NCBI GenBank assembly: GCA_021648285.1
Contig: JAKITC010000004.1
Span: 1-64,000, forward strand
Source: Sulfurimonas sp.
GTDB taxonomy: Bacteria > Campylobacterota > Campylobacteria > Campylobacterales > Sulfurimonadaceae
DNA: 64,000 nt
Direction: 5' to 3'
Positions 9,736-17,984 of the stretch are shown here, piece after piece (positions within the stretch are counted from its first letter, which is position 1; the number at the start of each line of letters is the position of its first letter). The notes below the pieces were generated by a model. The model was not told the origin of the DNA. It made no database searches and saw nothing but the letters and a program-made list of their open reading frames with translations. The position numbers were made by a program, and so were the translations under genes.

Positions 9736-10998
9736 CTATATCAATCCAAGAAGTGCTACAAGTAAAACAGGTGGTGTTATAACAAGTCCAACTTTCATAT
9801 ATTCACCCCAAGTTATTTTCACACCTTTTTGAGCTAATACATGTAACCAAAGAAGTGTTGCGAGAGAACCAATAGGTGTCATTTTCGGTCCTAAGTTTGA
9901 GCCTAAAATATTAGCATATACTAATGCTTCATTTCCAACATAGCCAACTTGGTCAATAGCTATATCCATAATCATAATAGTTGGCATATTGTTCATAATA
10001 GAACTTATTATCGCAGATAAAAAACCTGTCCCGATAATAGCGATAGCATCTCCATATGTGTTTAGATGTATAATCCAAGAAGCAATCACATCAGTCAGTC
10101 CTGCATTTTTAAGACCATATACTACAACATAAAGCCCAACACTAAACCATACTACTTGCCAAGGGGCAGCTTTAATTGTCATTATTGGTTTTACTGCTTT
10201 GTAGTGGTTTGCAATAGCTAAAAATATAAGTGCTCCACCAAGAGCAAAAACAGAAACTGGTAAATTATAGAAATCTCCTACAAGGTAACCCGTCATCAAT
10301 AAGGCTAAGAAGAACCAAGAAAATTTAAACATTGTCTGATTTTTGATAACAGTAGAAGCTTCTGGAAGGTTGGATACATCAATTGTAAAAGGAATGTCTT
10401 TACGAAAGTAAATCCAAAGAACAACAATAGAAGCCAAGATTGCTAACAAGTTTGGTAAAAACATATTTTTAGCGTACTCAACAAAACCTATATCAAAATA
10501 TCCAGCTGTAACTATATTTGTAAGATTAGAGATTACAAGAGGACTTGAAGCACTATCTCCTATAAAACCTCCCGCTATTAAAAATGCGAAAATTGCTAAA
10601 GGTTTCATTTTAAGGTATTTCATTTTAGCAAGTAAAATAGGTGTTAAAATAAGTGCCGCTCCATCATTTGCAAAAAATGCGGCAACTACAGCTCCTAAAA
10701 GTAAAATGTAAACAAACATCTTGTGTCCATTCCCACCACTAAGTTTTGCCATCTTTATAGCTGCCCACTCAAAGAAACCTATTTCATCAAGAACCATGGA
10801 AAGAATAATGATTCCAATGAACGCAAGTGTAGCGTCCCAAACAATATCAATTACAGTAAATACATCTGTAAAACTAACAACACCAACTAATAAAGCTACT
10901 ATAGCACCTATAATTGCGGTTGTACCAATTTGAAGACCACGAGGTTGCCAAATTACAAATATCAAAGTTATTAAAAACACCATCATCGCTAAGACCAT
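9736..10998 (-). CDS. arsB: arsenite efflux membrane protein (ArsB/NhaD superfamily)
   Basis: 'FFANDGAALILTPILLAKM', 'NMPTIMIMDIAI', 'ANILGSNLGPKMTPIGSLATLLWLHVL'. Confidence 0.85.
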   Translation of the reverse strand: MVLAMMVFLITLIFVIWQPRGLQIGTTAIIGAIVALLVGVVSFTDVFTVIDIVWDATLAFIGIIILSMVLDEIGFFEWAAIKMAKLSGGNGHKMFVYILLLGAVVAAFFANDGAALILTPILLAKMKYLKMKPLAIFAFLIAGGFIGDSASSPLVISNLTNIVTAGYFDIGFVEYAKNMFLPNLLAILASIVVLWIYFRKDIPFTIDVSNLPEASTVIKNQTMFKFSWFFLALLMTGYLVGDFYNLPVSVFALGGALIFLAIANHYKAVKPIMTIKAAPWQVVWFSVGLYVVVYGLKNAGLTDVIASWIIHLNTYGDAIAIIGTGFLSAIISSIMNNMPTIMIMDIAIDQVGYVGNEALVYANILGSNLGPKMTPIGSLATLLWLHVLAQKGVKITWGEYMKVGLVITPPVLLVALLGLI

Positions 10999-11061
10999 AT
11001 ACTACTCCTATTTTTTGTCATAATTGTTCATAGTGAAACTATAGCAGGAATAAATCATTAA

Positions 11062-11077
11062 ATCAACATATATTGAT
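11062..11077. promoter_or_regulatory. candidate ArsR operator ATCAA-N6-TTGAT
   Basis: atcaacatatattgat in the arsB/arsR divergent intergenic region. Confidence 0.5.
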
Positions 11078-11091
11078 ATTATAATTTAATT

Positions 11092-11448
11092 ATGATACAA
11101 TCTTTAAATCAGAAGGAGAATGATGTGGAAGTGTTTTTAAAAAGTGTCGCGGCACTCAATGATGAAACAAGAGTCTTAATACTACGATTTTTGGATGAGT
11201 ATGGCGAATGTTGTGTTTGTGATATGCAAAACTCACTCAATATGATTCAATCTCGACTCTCACGTCATCTTAAGATTTTAAAAGAAGCAGGGTTTATTAG
11301 AGTAGAGAGAAAAGGAACCTGGGCATATTACTCTATAAGAAGTCCATTAGACAAATTTAGAAGCGAATCTATAAAAGAGATTACATATCTTGAGATAGAG
11401 CTTCCTGAGTTAAAAAAAATATCTGAAACCAGAGAATGTAAAATATGA
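11092..11448 (+). CDS. arsR: ArsR/SmtB-family metalloregulator
   Basis: 'ALNDETRVLILRFLDEYGECCVCDMQNSLNMIQSRLSRHLKILKEAGFI' with ECCVC metal motif. Confidence 0.9.
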   Translation: MIQSLNQKENDVEVFLKSVAALNDETRVLILRFLDEYGECCVCDMQNSLNMIQSRLSRHLKILKEAGFIRVERKGTWAYYSIRSPLDKFRSESIKEITYLEIELPELKKISETRECKI

Positions 11449-11918
11449 AAAAGAAAGTATTATTTATTTGTATTCACAATAGTGCAAGAAGTCAGATTGC
11501 TGAAGCTCTTTTAAAAAAATATGCAAATGATTTGTTTGAAGTCCAAAGTGCTGGGTTTGAGCCTTCTAGTATAAATCCTATTGCAATTGAGTTATTACAA
11601 AAAGAAGAAAATATTAATATCTCAAATAATAGTTCTGATGCAATTTTTGAACTATTTAAACAAGGTAGACATTTTAATTTAGTTATTACGGTTTGTGATG
11701 AGGGTAATGCACAAAGATGTCCTATATTTCCAGGTCTTAATTATAGAATACATTGGAGTTTTGAAGACCCAAGCTCAATTGAGGGAACGGATGAGCAAAA
11801 ATATGAAAAAGTTAAAGAGATTTACCTACTAATTAAAAAAGAGGTAATGAATTTTATATATCTTGCAAAAAATGAAAAATTGAAAGAAAACTTTCCATTC
11901 AATTGGAAAATAGAATAA
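11445..11918 (+). CDS. arsC: arsenate reductase, low-molecular-weight phosphatase type (copy 1)
   Basis: 'FICIHNSARSQIAEALL' P-loop; 'VCDEGNAQRCPIFPG'. Confidence 0.85.
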   Translation: MKKKVLFICIHNSARSQIAEALLKKYANDLFEVQSAGFEPSSINPIAIELLQKEENINISNNSSDAIFELFKQGRHFNLVITVCDEGNAQRCPIFPGLNYRIHWSFEDPSSIEGTDEQKYEKVKEIYLLIKKEVMNFIYLAKNEKLKENFPFNWKIE

Positions 11919-12325
11919 ATATGAAAAAAAATGTATTAGTATTATGTACTGGAAATAGCTGTCGTTCGATTATGGGAGAAGCACTTATTAATGCTAAACT
12001 CGGGAGTTGTGTAGAAGCTCAAAGTTCAGGGGTCAAAGCAAGTGGAGCTGTAAATCCACACGCAGAGACTTTATTAAAAAAAAAGGGGTATTGGAGAAAT
12101 GAATATCACTCTAAGGTTATTGAAACTGTTTTAGATACGGCATTTGATTTAATCATCACAGTATGTGACCATGCAAAAGAGACTTGTCCAATGTTCCCAA
12201 AAGCTGTAAAAACAATTCATGTAAGCTTTGATGACCCAAGTGATAAAGCAGAAGAAGAGTATGAAATAACTCTTAATTTAATTGAAAAAGAGTTATTACC
12301 CATTGTAAAAGAGGAGCTTTGTTAA
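11903..12325 (+). CDS. arsC: arsenate reductase, low-molecular-weight phosphatase type (copy 2)
   Basis: 'LCTGNSCRSIMGEALI' P-loop; 'VCDHAKETCPMFP'. Confidence 0.87.
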   Translation: MENRINMKKNVLVLCTGNSCRSIMGEALINAKLGSCVEAQSSGVKASGAVNPHAETLLKKKGYWRNEYHSKVIETVLDTAFDLIITVCDHAKETCPMFPKAVKTIHVSFDDPSDKAEEEYEITLNLIEKELLPIVKEELC

Positions 12326-13270
12326 ATGTGGTATGAACTTTCCAAAGAGTTTATTTATAATGTTATAGGACTACAAGGAAAGTTGGCAGATGCCTCACAC
12401 TTTTTTATCTATGACACTATAAAGATTTGGTTTTTATTAATCACTATCATATTTGCCATTTCATTTTTAAGGACTTGGGTAAATACAGAATATGTTCGTG
12501 CCCACCTACAAGGTAAGTCATCATTTTATGGACATATTGGAGCTTCTCTTTTTGGAATAATTACACCTTTTTGTTCATGCTCTGCAATACCTTTGTTCTT
12601 AGGATTTATTCAAGCACGAATTCCTATTGGAGTGACATTTAGTTATCTTATTTCTGCACCAATGAATAACGAAATTGCAATTGCTATGCTATTTGGTATC
12701 TTTGGTTGGAAAGTGACATCAATTTATATAGCTTTTGGTCTTACAGTTGCCATCTTTGGTGGCTGGTTGATAGGAAAGCTCAATATGGAAAAAGAAATTT
12801 TAATGGATGTCAAAGCGATTGAAGGAGAGCTTGAAGCTACCTTGGTGAAGTTGTCATTTCAAGAGAGAGCTAAAGAAGCTTGGAACTACACATTAGATAT
12901 TTTCAAAAAAATATATATCTATGTAATGATTGGAGTTGGAGTTGGAGCATGGATACATGGATATATCCCAACTGATTTTATAGCTTCTTATACTGGAGCA
13001 GGTAATCCATTTGCAGTTATTATAGCTGTTTTGATGGGAATACCTATGTATTCTAATGCGGCGGGTGTTATGCCACTTGTAGAAGTTTTAACAAGTAAAG
13101 GTATGTTACTTGGAACTGCTCTGAGTTTTATGATGGCAGTTACAGCACTGAGTCTACCAGAAGCACTGATCCTTAAAAAGATTATTTCACTTAAACTTAT
13201 TGGTATATTTTTTGCCATAGTGGGAAGTGGAATTATTGCTATTGGGTATCTATTTAACATTATTTTATAA
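12326..13270 (+). CDS. permease (DUF318/ArsP-like)
   Basis: 'GHIGASLFGIITPFCSCSAIPLFLGFIQARIPIGVTFSYLISAP'. Confidence 0.83.
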   Translation: MWYELSKEFIYNVIGLQGKLADASHFFIYDTIKIWFLLITIIFAISFLRTWVNTEYVRAHLQGKSSFYGHIGASLFGIITPFCSCSAIPLFLGFIQARIPIGVTFSYLISAPMNNEIAIAMLFGIFGWKVTSIYIAFGLTVAIFGGWLIGKLNMEKEILMDVKAIEGELEATLVKLSFQERAKEAWNYTLDIFKKIYIYVMIGVGVGAWIHGYIPTDFIASYTGAGNPFAVIIAVLMGIPMYSNAAGVMPLVEVLTSKGMLLGTALSFMMAVTALSLPEALILKKIISLKLIGIFFAIVGSGIIAIGYLFNIIL

Positions 13271-13280
13271 AGGATGAAAA

Positions 13281-13514
13281 TTGAAAATTGAAGTTTTAGG
13301 AACAGGCTGTTCAAAGTGTATTCAATTAGAAGCAGTTGTAAAGCAAGCCGTTGCAAAAAGTGGCAAGTTCGCTCAAATCCAAAAAGTTGATGATATTATG
13401 AAAATCATGGAATATCAAGTGGTTAGTACACCTGGTCTTGTAATTGACGGTAAAGTTGTAAGTACTGGAAAAGTTCTAAGTGTAGATGAAGTTCTTGCAC
13501 TTATAAATGGGTAA
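13281..13514 (+). CDS. small thioredoxin-fold protein (TM0996/MTH895 family)
   Basis: 'IEVLGTGCSKCIQLEAVV', 'STPGLVIDGKVV'; TTG start. Confidence 0.85.
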   Translation: MKIEVLGTGCSKCIQLEAVVKQAVAKSGKFAQIQKVDDIMKIMEYQVVSTPGLVIDGKVVSTGKVLSVDEVLALING

Positions 13515-13724
13515 TCTTGCAAGAAACTGTTTCACTTTTAGCATTTTTTGGTGCAGCTTCTGTAAGTTGTTTTATGAGAGAGCCTAATGCTCCATCTTTT
13601 CCACCGATACTTTTACCAGCTTTTATATCTTTAGCAAATTGCTCTGCATCTATTTCTATCTTCCTGTGTCATTCCTTGAGTAAATATAATTTTACCCGAT
13701 TGACACAGATTTATGAACGGTCCC
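13515..13724 (-). mobile_element. IS256-family transposon remnant (one end plus transposase N-terminus)
   Basis: minus-strand 'IEIDAEQFAKDIKAGKSIGGKDGALGSLIKQLTEAAPKNAKSETV' resembles IS256 transposase N-termini; upstream 'gggaccgttcataaatctgtgtca' resembles an IS256-type end. Confidence 0.55.
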
Positions 13725-13741
13725 GATTTTTTCTGAAGTTA

Positions 13742-14881
13742 TTAAAATCTTATAATAACTTCAGTCCCCTCTTTCTCTTTGGAGTTTATCTCTATTTTAA
13801 ATTCATACTCTTTGACAATGCCGTCTACTACATTTAGTCCAACTCCAAAACCGCCTGCGTAAGTGTTTGCTCTAGTAAATCTTTTAAAAATAATGCTAAG
13901 TTTATCTTTGGCTATGCCTATGCCCTCATCTTTGATGCAAAAAAAGTTTTGTGTTGTTTGTATATTTATCTTAGAGTTTGGCAGAGAATATTTTATAGCA
14001 TTGCTAAGTAGGTTATTTACAAGCATTTTTGCTTTTGTTGGTGCAATATTTAATATACATGTAGCTCGTTCAAATTCTACATTTATGTTTTTTCTCTCTA
14101 GCAGCTCATTAAAGTACTCAATACTCTCTTTTACGGTTTTGCTAAAGTTCAACTCCTCTGTAGCTTCACATTTGGCATCAAAGCTCAAAAAACTCAAAGA
14201 TGAGTAAATATCATATAGTTGTTTCGTACTGATAGAGATGTTTTGAATTATTTTTTCATCATACACTTTTTTGTTTCTGGCTCTTGAAGTACTCATCATA
14301 AGAGCTGTAATTGGAGTATTTAGCTCATGAGTTGTGTCTTTTACAAAGTCTTCTATCTCTTGCATTTTATCTTTAATAGGACGTAAAAATATATATGATA
14401 ATATGACAGCGATTATCATAATAACAATACCAACAAAAATTGAAGTTACAATAACACCATTTTTTAGTTTCATAACATTTTGTGTACACTCACTACTCTG
14501 TACAACTACATTATCAACACCAAGGTGTCCAATAGTCGCTTGTGAAACAAGAGTGAATGTTTTTTCATTCATATAGTAATCTTTTGAGAAGTTTACTTCT
14601 TCCATAATAGAACCATATTTTATATTGTGTTGTTTGTCATATAGTGCAACTGTGCTATTAGGAAACTTAGCTAGTACAAACTTAGTGCTCATCATATGTG
14701 CTCTTATGACATCAGCACTTACTTTATCTGCAATATGATTCATCTTATAGTAATTGTTTTGCATCTCTATTGCTTTTTGTGATGAGTAAAACCAGTAACT
14801 GGCAAAAAACAGGAATATAAACGAAGAAAGTAGATATAGAGTTAAAAAAGAGTAAAATGATTTTTTGGTTATATTATTCAT
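13742..14881 (-). CDS. sensor histidine kinase
   Basis: 'VKDTTHELNTPITALMMS' H box, 'LLSNAIKYS' N box, 'IKDEGIGIAKD', 'GGFGVGLNVV'. Confidence 0.9.
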   Translation of the reverse strand: MNNITKKSFYSFLTLYLLSSFIFLFFASYWFYSSQKAIEMQNNYYKMNHIADKVSADVIRAHMMSTKFVLAKFPNSTVALYDKQHNIKYGSIMEEVNFSKDYYMNEKTFTLVSQATIGHLGVDNVVVQSSECTQNVMKLKNGVIVTSIFVGIVIMIIAVILSYIFLRPIKDKMQEIEDFVKDTTHELNTPITALMMSTSRARNKKVYDEKIIQNISISTKQLYDIYSSLSFLSFDAKCEATEELNFSKTVKESIEYFNELLERKNINVEFERATCILNIAPTKAKMLVNNLLSNAIKYSLPNSKINIQTTQNFFCIKDEGIGIAKDKLSIIFKRFTRANTYAGGFGVGLNVVDGIVKEYEFKIEINSKEKEGTEVIIRF

Positions 14882-15542
14882 ACCTGTAACCGATCCCTCT
14901 TATGGTTTGAATCTTGTCCTTGCCGATTATATCTCTAAGTGTTCTTATGTGAGAGCGAACAGTGGCATCACTAGGCATATTGTCAAAATCCCAAATGTTT
15001 TGTGTTAGTTCCTCGTTAGTTATAACTCTTTTATTGTTATTAATAAAATAAGTCAGTATATCACTATCTTTTTGGCTTAAAACATACTCTTTTGATTTTT
15101 TTGTTATTGTTTTTGTTTGTATTGAAAATAAAATATCTTTGGTTATGGATATTTTATTTTCATTATCGATGTTAAAAAGTTTTTTAGTATTTTGAATACG
15201 AACATCCAACTCTTCAAGTTCAAATGGCTTTTTTATATAGTCATGAGCACCAAGCTCAAATGCTTTTTTGAGGTATGATGTATCAGTGTAAGCAGTAATT
15301 ATAATAGTTGGTGTAGTGTTATTAAATTCTCGGAGTTCTTCTAGGAGCTCAAGACCATTTTTCCCAGTCACATTAATATCAAAGATAAAGAGATCATACC
15401 TGTCAGAGTCTAATTTTTTATATACTTCTTCAGAGTTAAAGGCATAATCAACACTCCAAGATTCTCGTAGGTAATCCAGTAAAATATCTGATAGAACAGC
15501 ATCATCTTCCATCAAAAGTATTTTCATGACTAATCCATCCAT
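14874..15542 (-). CDS. OmpR-family response regulator
   Basis: 'LLMEDDAVLSDIL', 'DLFIFDINVTGKNG', winged-helix 'DATVRSHIRTLRDIIGKDKIQTIRGIGYRYE'. Confidence 0.92.
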   Translation of the reverse strand: MDGLVMKILLMEDDAVLSDILLDYLRESWSVDYAFNSEEVYKKLDSDRYDLFIFDINVTGKNGLELLEELREFNNTTPTIIITAYTDTSYLKKAFELGAHDYIKKPFELEELDVRIQNTKKLFNIDNENKISITKDILFSIQTKTITKKSKEYVLSQKDSDILTYFINNNKRVITNEELTQNIWDFDNMPSDATVRSHIRTLRDIIGKDKIQTIRGIGYRYE

Positions 15543-16081
15543 CTTCGAGGGTCATAACCATCACTTGGACGCACTACCGCTTCGTTGTTAATAGATTTGA
15601 TCATAGTAATAACCTCAGCACCATCAACCGGACTTCTGCCACTTGAATTCTCAACTTGAGAGAATGCAAATTTTTCAAAATAGTTAATAGTTTTTTTATT
15701 GTTTAAAACACTTATGCTTATCTGCTCATAAAGTGCTCCAGCCTCTAAGAAGAGTTGTTCAAGCATCGCAGAGCCGATTCCCTGCCCTCTAAGCTCAGGC
15801 TTAACTGCTATGTTTAGAATGGGAGTCTTCTCATCTACAAAAGCATTAGCATTATCACTTTGTTTTAACTCTCTTAGCCAGACAGCACCTGCTATTTTAT
15901 TTCCGACCAAGGCATACAAGCCAAGGTCTTTAGTTGTAAGTCCATAAAACTTAGAGTATATATCAAGCTGGGTAAAATCATCAATAGTCTTACCTACTTC
16001 ATCAAGCCTTGCACTGAAGTAAAGCATGTCTTTTATGATGTTTTGTTCTGATGATCTGAGAAAGTAGAGTGCTAGTGTCAT
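15530..16081 (-). CDS. GNAT-family N-acetyltransferase
   Basis: 'LNIAVKPELRGQGIGSAMLEQLFLEA' acetyl-CoA motif. Confidence 0.85.
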   Translation of the reverse strand: MTLALYFLRSSEQNIIKDMLYFSARLDEVGKTIDDFTQLDIYSKFYGLTTKDLGLYALVGNKIAGAVWLRELKQSDNANAFVDEKTPILNIAVKPELRGQGIGSAMLEQLFLEAGALYEQISISVLNNKKTINYFEKFAFSQVENSSGRSPVDGAEVITMIKSINNEAVVRPSDGYDPRRWMD

Positions 16082-16083
16082 AT

Positions 16084-16284
16084 CTACTCACTCAATGTAG
16101 TAATATCTACACCGCGCTCTTTAAGTTTGTTGCCTATTTCCATTATCTTATCTTTATATTTTTCAGTCTGCATAAATCCCTCATATGCATCTATCTGTTT
16201 CTCAGCTGCTTGAACCGCGATATTTTCTATTTTATTTAGAGTTTCTTGTAGTTGTTCTTCTAAATCTTCTACTGTTTCGTCCAA
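16084..16284 (-). CDS. small coiled-coil hypothetical protein
   Basis: 66 aa ORF directly upstream of the GNAT gene. Confidence 0.5.
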   Translation of the reverse strand: MDETVEDLEEQLQETLNKIENIAVQAAEKQIDAYEGFMQTEKYKDKIMEIGNKLKERGVDITTLSE

Positions 16285-16340
16285 AAATTATCCTTTATAG
16301 GTTTGAATCAAATAGGTTTATGAAATTATACTTAAACATT

Positions 16341-16372
16341 TACACAAATACTACACACTAATAATGTATAAT
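16341..16372 (+). promoter_or_regulatory. TACACA-N5-TACACA-N9-TATAAT promoter (site a)
   Basis: TACACAAATACTACACACTAATAATGTATAAT; 29 bp before the ATG at 16402. Confidence 0.7.
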
Positions 16373-16401
16373 TCTGATATTAAAATCAAAAGGAATAATA
16401 A

Positions 16402-16695
16402 ATGAAAGCAATTAAGTTCTCAACACTGCTACTGAGTGTAGCTCTTTTACTAGGCGTAGGAATTACAACTGTAAGTGCAGATGCAAAAACAGTAAAAAGT
16501 GAAAAGCTTACTTTAAACATGGACGGCAAAGTTTATGACAGTCAAAAAAATTGTAAATGTGAAAAGTGTGAATGTGGTATGAAAAAAGGTCCAAAAGCAG
16601 CTATGAAATGTGGTGATGGAAAATGTGGTGATGCTAAAAAAACCTCGCCTAAAAAAATGATGAAATGTGGTGCTGGAAAGTGCGGTAGTAACTAA
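16402..16695 (+). CDS. secreted Cys-rich peptide with two MKCGxGKCG motifs (HvfA-like)
   Basis: signal peptide 'LLLSVALLLGVGITTVSADA' followed by 'KNCKCEKCECGMKKGPKAAMKCGDGKCGDAKKTSPKKMMKCGAGKCGSN'. Confidence 0.7.
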   Translation: MKAIKFSTLLLSVALLLGVGITTVSADAKTVKSEKLTLNMDGKVYDSQKNCKCEKCECGMKKGPKAAMKCGDGKCGDAKKTSPKKMMKCGAGKCGSN

Positions 16696-16760
16696 CTGTC
16701 TTTATCGTTGAAGCTTTTTAGGAGCTTTGACTTTTTACTTCCCGCTTTTAATATCAAAAC

Positions 16761-16792
16761 TACACAAACATTGCACACAACAGAGATATAAT
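16761..16792 (+). promoter_or_regulatory. TACACA-N5-TGCACA-N9-TATAAT promoter (site b)
   Basis: TACACAAACATTGCACACAACAGAGATATAAT upstream of the DoxX gene. Confidence 0.7.
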
Positions 16793-16815
16793 TTTATACA
16801 TATGAGGAGTCTATT

Positions 16816-17256
16816 ATGAAACTCAAAGAATTTTATATGGATTTTACACATGTTACAGATTTTTTTAAGCCACTCTCATTACTGTTTGCAAGACTAATAG
16901 TAGCCTATGGTTTTTATACACCGGCTATGAATAAATGGAGTGATATAGAAGGTATAGCTGAGTGGTTTGGAAGCATAGGTATACCATTTCCTTTGCTAAA
17001 CGCATATATGGCTGCAAGCACAGAAATATTGGGAGTGGTTTTACTTACTTTTGGTCTTTTTACAAGAGCCATATCTCTGCCACTAATAGTTGTTATGATT
17101 GTGGCAATCGTAACCGTACATCTTCCAAATGGATTTTCTGCCGGAGACAATGGATTTGAGATCCCACTTTACTACATGTTGTTCTTATTTATCTTTGTTT
17201 CTAACGGAGCAGGTAAATTTAGTTTAGACAGATTGCTGTTTGGCGATAAGAACTAA
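16816..17256 (+). CDS. DoxX-family membrane protein
   Basis: 'LFARLIVAYGFYTPAMNKW', 'TEILGVVLLTFGLFTRAISLPLIVVMIVAIVTVH'. Confidence 0.8.
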   Translation: MKLKEFYMDFTHVTDFFKPLSLLFARLIVAYGFYTPAMNKWSDIEGIAEWFGSIGIPFPLLNAYMAASTEILGVVLLTFGLFTRAISLPLIVVMIVAIVTVHLPNGFSAGDNGFEIPLYYMLFLFIFVSNGAGKFSLDRLLFGDKN

Positions 17257-17275
17257 TATAAAAAAAGGAGAAATT

Positions 17276-17467
17276 ATGTGTATTCCACATGGAGCGACAA
17301 TGCCTACAAGCAATGGTTATGCGAAAGAAAAAAAACCAAAAAAACATATTGAAAAAGTTTCACAAGATCAATTTGAAAAAGGTGATCCAGATTTTGTAGA
17401 TGAGAGAAAAACTGAAGATGAATCTAAAAATAAAAAACAGTCTTTTTTTGAATCTTTGTTTAGCTAA
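17276..17467 (+). CDS. small hypothetical protein (MCIPHGATMPTS...)
   Basis: ATG at 17276 preceded by aaaaggag; operonic position; the ORF track start at 17240 has no comparable RBS. Confidence 0.5.
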   Translation: MCIPHGATMPTSNGYAKEKKPKKHIEKVSQDQFEKGDPDFVDERKTEDESKNKKQSFFESLFS

Positions 17468-17480
17468 TGTATAATTATTT

Positions 17481-17984
17481 ATGATTTTAAACTCTCGCAG
17501 AACTTTTTTAAAAAATAGTTTTTTAACTTCGGTTGTATTGCTTACATGTGGAGAAAAACTTTTTGCTGCAGTTACTCCTTTGCAAACTATCGCCATGGTG
17601 CATAAAGACCTGTTTCCAGATAGTGATATGATCCCAAATGCAGACAACATAAATGCATCGTACTATCTTAACTCTATCCTCAATCACTCTCGTGTTACTG
17701 ATGAAAATAAAACTTTTATACGAAATGGCGTGAAGTGGCTTAATGAAGAGTCTGTTACAAAATATAAAAAAATATATACAAAACTTTCCTCATCTCAAAG
17801 ACAAAAAATACTACAAGAAATCGCTCAAACAAATTGGGGAGATAGCTGGATAAATACAATTATGTCATATCTGCTTGAAGCAATGTTGGGTGACCCTGTT
17901 TATGGTGGGAATAGAGATGAGACTGGTTGGAAATGGCTTAATCATAAGTCCGGAATGCCAAGACCTGAAGAGGCACTTGTATGA
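17481..17984 (+). CDS. gluconate 2-dehydrogenase subunit 3-like protein, Tat-type signal
   Basis: 'SRRTFLKNSFLTSVVLL' twin-Arg leader; 'MLGDPVYGGNRDETGWKWLNHKSGMPRP'. Confidence 0.7.
   Translation: MILNSRRTFLKNSFLTSVVLLTCGEKLFAAVTPLQTIAMVHKDLFPDSDMIPNADNINASYYLNSILNHSRVTDENKTFIRNGVKWLNEESVTKYKKIYTKLSSSQRQKILQEIAQTNWGDSWINTIMSYLLEAMLGDPVYGGNRDETGWKWLNHKSGMPRPEEALV

Noticed and set aside
13517-13837. Plus-strand 106-aa ORF after the thioredoxin gene
   Set aside because: Antisense to the IS256-type remnant and to the 3' end of the histidine kinase; no RBS or recognisable protein features.
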